Below, piece after piece: positions 61,765 to 64,000 of a DNA stretch of 64,000 nt. Position 1 is the stretch's first letter. Each line of letters opens with the position of its first letter. A model generated the notes under the pieces. The model was not told the origin of the DNA, searched no databases, and saw nothing but the letters and a program-made list of their open reading frames with translations. A program made the position numbers and the translations under genes. Location: the NCBI RefSeq assembly GCF_023502345.1, contig NZ_JAMFLX010000018.1, positions 1-64,000 on the forward strand, given 5' to 3'. This DNA comes from Parendozoicomonas callyspongiae. Its GTDB lineage: Bacteria; Pseudomonadota; Gammaproteobacteria; Pseudomonadales; Endozoicomonadaceae.

Positions 61765-62607
61765 TTATGGCTTTTGGTTTAAATTCCAGTCGTACCTGTA
61801 AGAAATGTCTCCGTTAAAGCCTTTCAGTTTCTTTGCCTGTTCTGGAGTTGAGAAACTGGCCAGATGATTCAGCAACTGCTGGCGGTTGCCAAAATCTACG
61901 CCATACCAGTTATAAATACTGGAGAGTTTCAGTTCATTGCCCGCAAACTCCACACCTTTGTTCTGGGCAATATAGCGTTTCGCTGCTGCATTGAGCATGT
62001 CTTCAACGTTTGCACCATTCCAGGCTTGGGGAAACAGGTCGGGGCAGCCGATACTGGCACAGTTCACTGCGTAATGAATACGGCTGTCTTTCCAGATAGG
62101 TCGCAGAATACGGTGCTCAATATCATTCAGGGTCAGCTTCTGACCTGCAACTGAGGCAATTTCATTGTCCCATGGCCCAAGGCCAAACCAGCTGCCGATA
62201 CTTTTAATGGTATCCACTGGATAATTTTCCAGCACCAGATTTACGGTGAGGGCATTATAAAGATTGACCCAATAGGCGAACTGCTCGTTCTTGCTATAGT
62301 TTCGTGGATCAATGCTTTGGAGCGTGTTCAGGTAACTTTTCAGTTGCTGCTTGTCTGCGCTTGAGACACTCCGGTAATCCAGAACAAACATATTGAGATT
62401 ATGATTTTCTGAAACATACTGCTCCAGAAAAGAGTTCCAGGCTGAATGATTAATTTTATTCTGGCTGGCAGGGTTACTTTTATCCCAGAAGGCCCAGTAT
62501 TCAGCTTTGGGAGCAGCCTGTAAGCTGAAAGAGCACAATATCAACACAAACGCAGATAAAAATGAATATATTTTGGGGATGGCTGGATGTCTGTTTTTCT
62601 TGTTCAT
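61765..62607 (-). CDS. Exported DUF547 protein
   Basis: A 280-residue protein with a signal peptide (IYSFLSAFVLILCSFSLQAAP). The rest is DUF547: NEQFAYWVNLYNALTVNLVLENYP, SIGSWFGLGPWDNEIASVAGQKLTLNDIEHRILRPIWKDSRIHYAVNCASIGCPDLFPQAW, then the NWYGVDFG block. The Cys-x4-Cys pair (NCASIGCP) and conserved Trp and His are in place. The family is widespread in marine bacteria and unknown in function. The ribosome site is weak. It is divergent from the ThrE-like gene. Confidence 0.88.
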   Translation of the reverse strand: MNKKNRHPAIPKIYSFLSAFVLILCSFSLQAAPKAEYWAFWDKSNPASQNKINHSAWNSFLEQYVSENHNLNMFVLDYRSVSSADKQQLKSYLNTLQSIDPRNYSKNEQFAYWVNLYNALTVNLVLENYPVDTIKSIGSWFGLGPWDNEIASVAGQKLTLNDIEHRILRPIWKDSRIHYAVNCASIGCPDLFPQAWNGANVEDMLNAAAKRYIAQNKGVEFAGNELKLSSIYNWYGVDFGNRQQLLNHLASFSTPEQAKKLKGFNGDISYRYDWNLNQKP

Positions 62608-62814
62608 ATCTGTGATTGACCGGCTGTTTGATTGTCATCTTCTTTCTTTTCATACTCTTTCGCCAGCTGTTTGGATTCACTTTTGTGTGATCCTGATAAA
62701 CTCTGGTTGATAGAGCATATTCCGGCAGGATTTTTCTCAAAATCAGGCCTTTAACTCATATTACATTATTCCTGTACTATCGCCGCGCTTTTCGTATTTA
62801 GCGAAATATCTTTA

Positions 62815-62862
62815 CCTCGTGTCGGGTGATATGTTCCCTCACGAGGGCTTTTATTCCTTTTA
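62815..62862 (+). promoter_or_regulatory. Leader hairpin before the ThrE-like gene
   Basis: CCTCGTG / CACGAGG with a long loop, followed by GCTTTTATTCCTTTT, lies 40-80 bases upstream of the exporter start. It might be a weak attenuator; the evidence is only the hairpin and T-rich tail. Confidence 0.25.
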
Positions 62863-62894
62863 TTGACCAGCTTTTCTTTTTCCGGATTGTGTCG

Positions 62895-64000
62895 ATGAGA
62901 CGTGCTGAACAGACCAGGCGCGAAAACCCCGTTCACGTAAAAAAACGTGTGGACTATCGCCGGAGACGTGATTTTATTATTGAGTTGGGCAAGGCCCTGC
63001 ACAAGTTTGGGACTCCGGCTTTTCGACTGGAAGCCCATCTCTACAATGTCACCCGCTCTCTGGGGCTGGATGGCTATTTTATGGCGACACCTACGCTGAT
63101 CACAATTGTGCTGTGGGAGCCGGATCGTCGTAACAAACGTAATTACCATATTCGTGTAAAGCCGGGTGATCTCGACCTGGGTTCTTTGGCCGTGGCTGAC
63201 CAGCTGGTGGATGATGTTATCTCCGGCGAGTGCAGCATGACCGAAGCGCTGCAAAAAATTGAAGAGATTTATATACGCTCCTCATCCTACAGCACCTTGA
63301 CCACGATGCTGTCGTTTGGAGTGACCAGTGGTGCCTTTGCCATGCTGGTGGGTGTCAGTATGGCGGATGTTATTATCTCCTCGGTCATAGGTCTGGTTGT
63401 TTTCGGAATCCTGCACCTGGTGGAAAGAACGGACAACTATGGCGAGGCTCTGGAGCCACTGGCTGCAGCGGTAGCCGCACTGATCGCCAGTGCCTTTTCG
63501 CATTTTGTTTCGGGAGTCAATGTTCCTCTGGTGGTCTTGTCTGGCATTATTGTTTTTATTCCCGGTCTTTCTATCACTATGGCCTTGAAAGATCTGGCTG
63601 CCAGGCAGTTGATGTCTGGAACGGCCAGGTTGATGGATAGCCTGATGTGCCTGTGCAAACTCTATTTTGGCTCAGTTCTGGGTAGCTCTTTGGTGGGTTT
63701 GTTATGGGCTGCACGGCCGATAGCAGATACAGCCGTTATTCCAGGCTGGTCACCGTTGATCGCTGTGCCACTGCTTTCCCTCTCTTTGGTAGCTGTATTC
63801 AAGAATCGGCTGCGAGATATTCCGTGGGCTGTTCTTGCAGCTATCGTGGCCTATGCAGGAAGTTTGTTTGGAGCGGCCTATCTTGGTGATTCTATCGGGC
63901 CGTTTGTTGGGGCTCTGGCAGTGGGGGTTTACAGCAATATCTTCTCAAGAGTGACCAACTCTCCATCTATGCTTGTGTTGCTTCATGGTACGGTTCTGCT
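62895..64000 (+). CDS. ThrE-like threonine/serine exporter family protein, partial at right edge
   Basis: An open frame of 368 codons that runs off the window. The N-terminal domain (about 1-140) has the ThrE family pattern (RRDFIIELGKALHKFGTPAFRLEAHLYNVTRSLGLDGYFMATPTLITI). Membrane helices follow, with a VPLVVLSGIIVFIPGLSITMALKDLAARQLMSG motif typical of the DUF1212/ThrE family (threonine and serine export, also YjjP/YjjB relatives). The start at 62895 has CGGA 8 bases upstream; GTG two codons earlier is possible. It is divergent from the DUF547 gene. Confidence 0.85.
   Translation, partial: MRRAEQTRRENPVHVKKRVDYRRRRDFIIELGKALHKFGTPAFRLEAHLYNVTRSLGLDGYFMATPTLITIVLWEPDRRNKRNYHIRVKPGDLDLGSLAVADQLVDDVISGECSMTEALQKIEEIYIRSSSYSTLTTMLSFGVTSGAFAMLVGVSMADVIISSVIGLVVFGILHLVERTDNYGEALEPLAAAVAALIASAFSHFVSGVNVPLVVLSGIIVFIPGLSITMALKDLAARQLMSGTARLMDSLMCLCKLYFGSVLGSSLVGLLWAARPIADTAVIPGWSPLIAVPLLSLSLVAVFKNRLRDIPWAVLAAIVAYAGSLFGAAYLGDSIGPFVGALAVGVYSNIFSRVTNSPSMLVLLHGTVL

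Overview
The window is a 64 kb piece of a gammaproteobacterial chromosome of moderate GC content. The housekeeping genes (plsB, ppc, adk, tsaB, uppP, rsmJ, yciB/rnm/yciO, trpS, scpAB, rluB, dapE, rlmA) are typical of the Oceanospirillales/Pseudomonadales side of the class. They are mixed with genes typical of host-associated bacteria: a secreted ankyrin-repeat protein, a ubiquitin-specific-protease-like protein, a neutral ceramidase, and several large proteins I do not recognise. This combination suggests an Endozoicomonas-like marine symbiont or pathogen. That assignment is inference from gene content only. No rRNA, tRNA or CRISPR array was seen.

Layout. 1-3.8 kb: a truncated DUF819-like end, the SOS gene yebG with a clear LexA box, a PilZ-like gene, an AlkB-like repair dioxygenase, a structured intergenic element, and an ankyrin protein built from near-identical 99-bp DNA repeats. 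4-12 kb: adhE, neutral ceramidase, DTW-domain tRNA modification enzyme, DUF2147, FadL-type porin, bolA. 12.4-20 kb: AzgA-type purine permease, cysH, ABC exporter, Rdx protein, PPK2, SH3-domain protein. 20-27.7 kb: the conserved block yciB - rnm - yciO - trpS - scpA - scpB - rluB, interrupted between trpS and scpA by a MITE-like element with perfect 26-bp inverted ends.

27.8-32.3 kb is an accessory region under decay. It holds a secreted hypothetical protein with an open frame past its amber stop, a subtilase whose P-domain has lost its middle, a coupled I9-type propeptide gene that is frameshifted, and a COG5553 dioxygenase-like cupin gene split by one in-frame TAG. 32.7-38.5 kb: ppc, adk, tsaB-uppP-rsmJ. 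38.6-44.8 kb: a secreted beta-propeller protein, a two-gene cassette of unknown proteins, threonine aldolase, and an unknown membrane-anchored protein. 45-49.5 kb: plsB, rlmA and a coupled small gene, a CBS protein. 50-55.5 kb: the USP-like protein (1160 aa) and an exported coiled-coil protein. 55.6-64 kb: dapE with a monooxygenase-like gene, small unknown proteins, an NYN nuclease-like protein, an HSL-type esterase, a divergent subtilase, DUF547, and a ThrE-like exporter running off the right edge.

The most interesting content is the set of probable host-interaction factors. The USP-like protein carries recognisable Cys, QQD-like and His boxes. The neutral ceramidase has Thr where the family has its catalytic Ser. 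The ankyrin array looks able to expand or contract. There is also recent gene decay and mobile-element debris, including a solo element end that supplies the stop codon of plsB.
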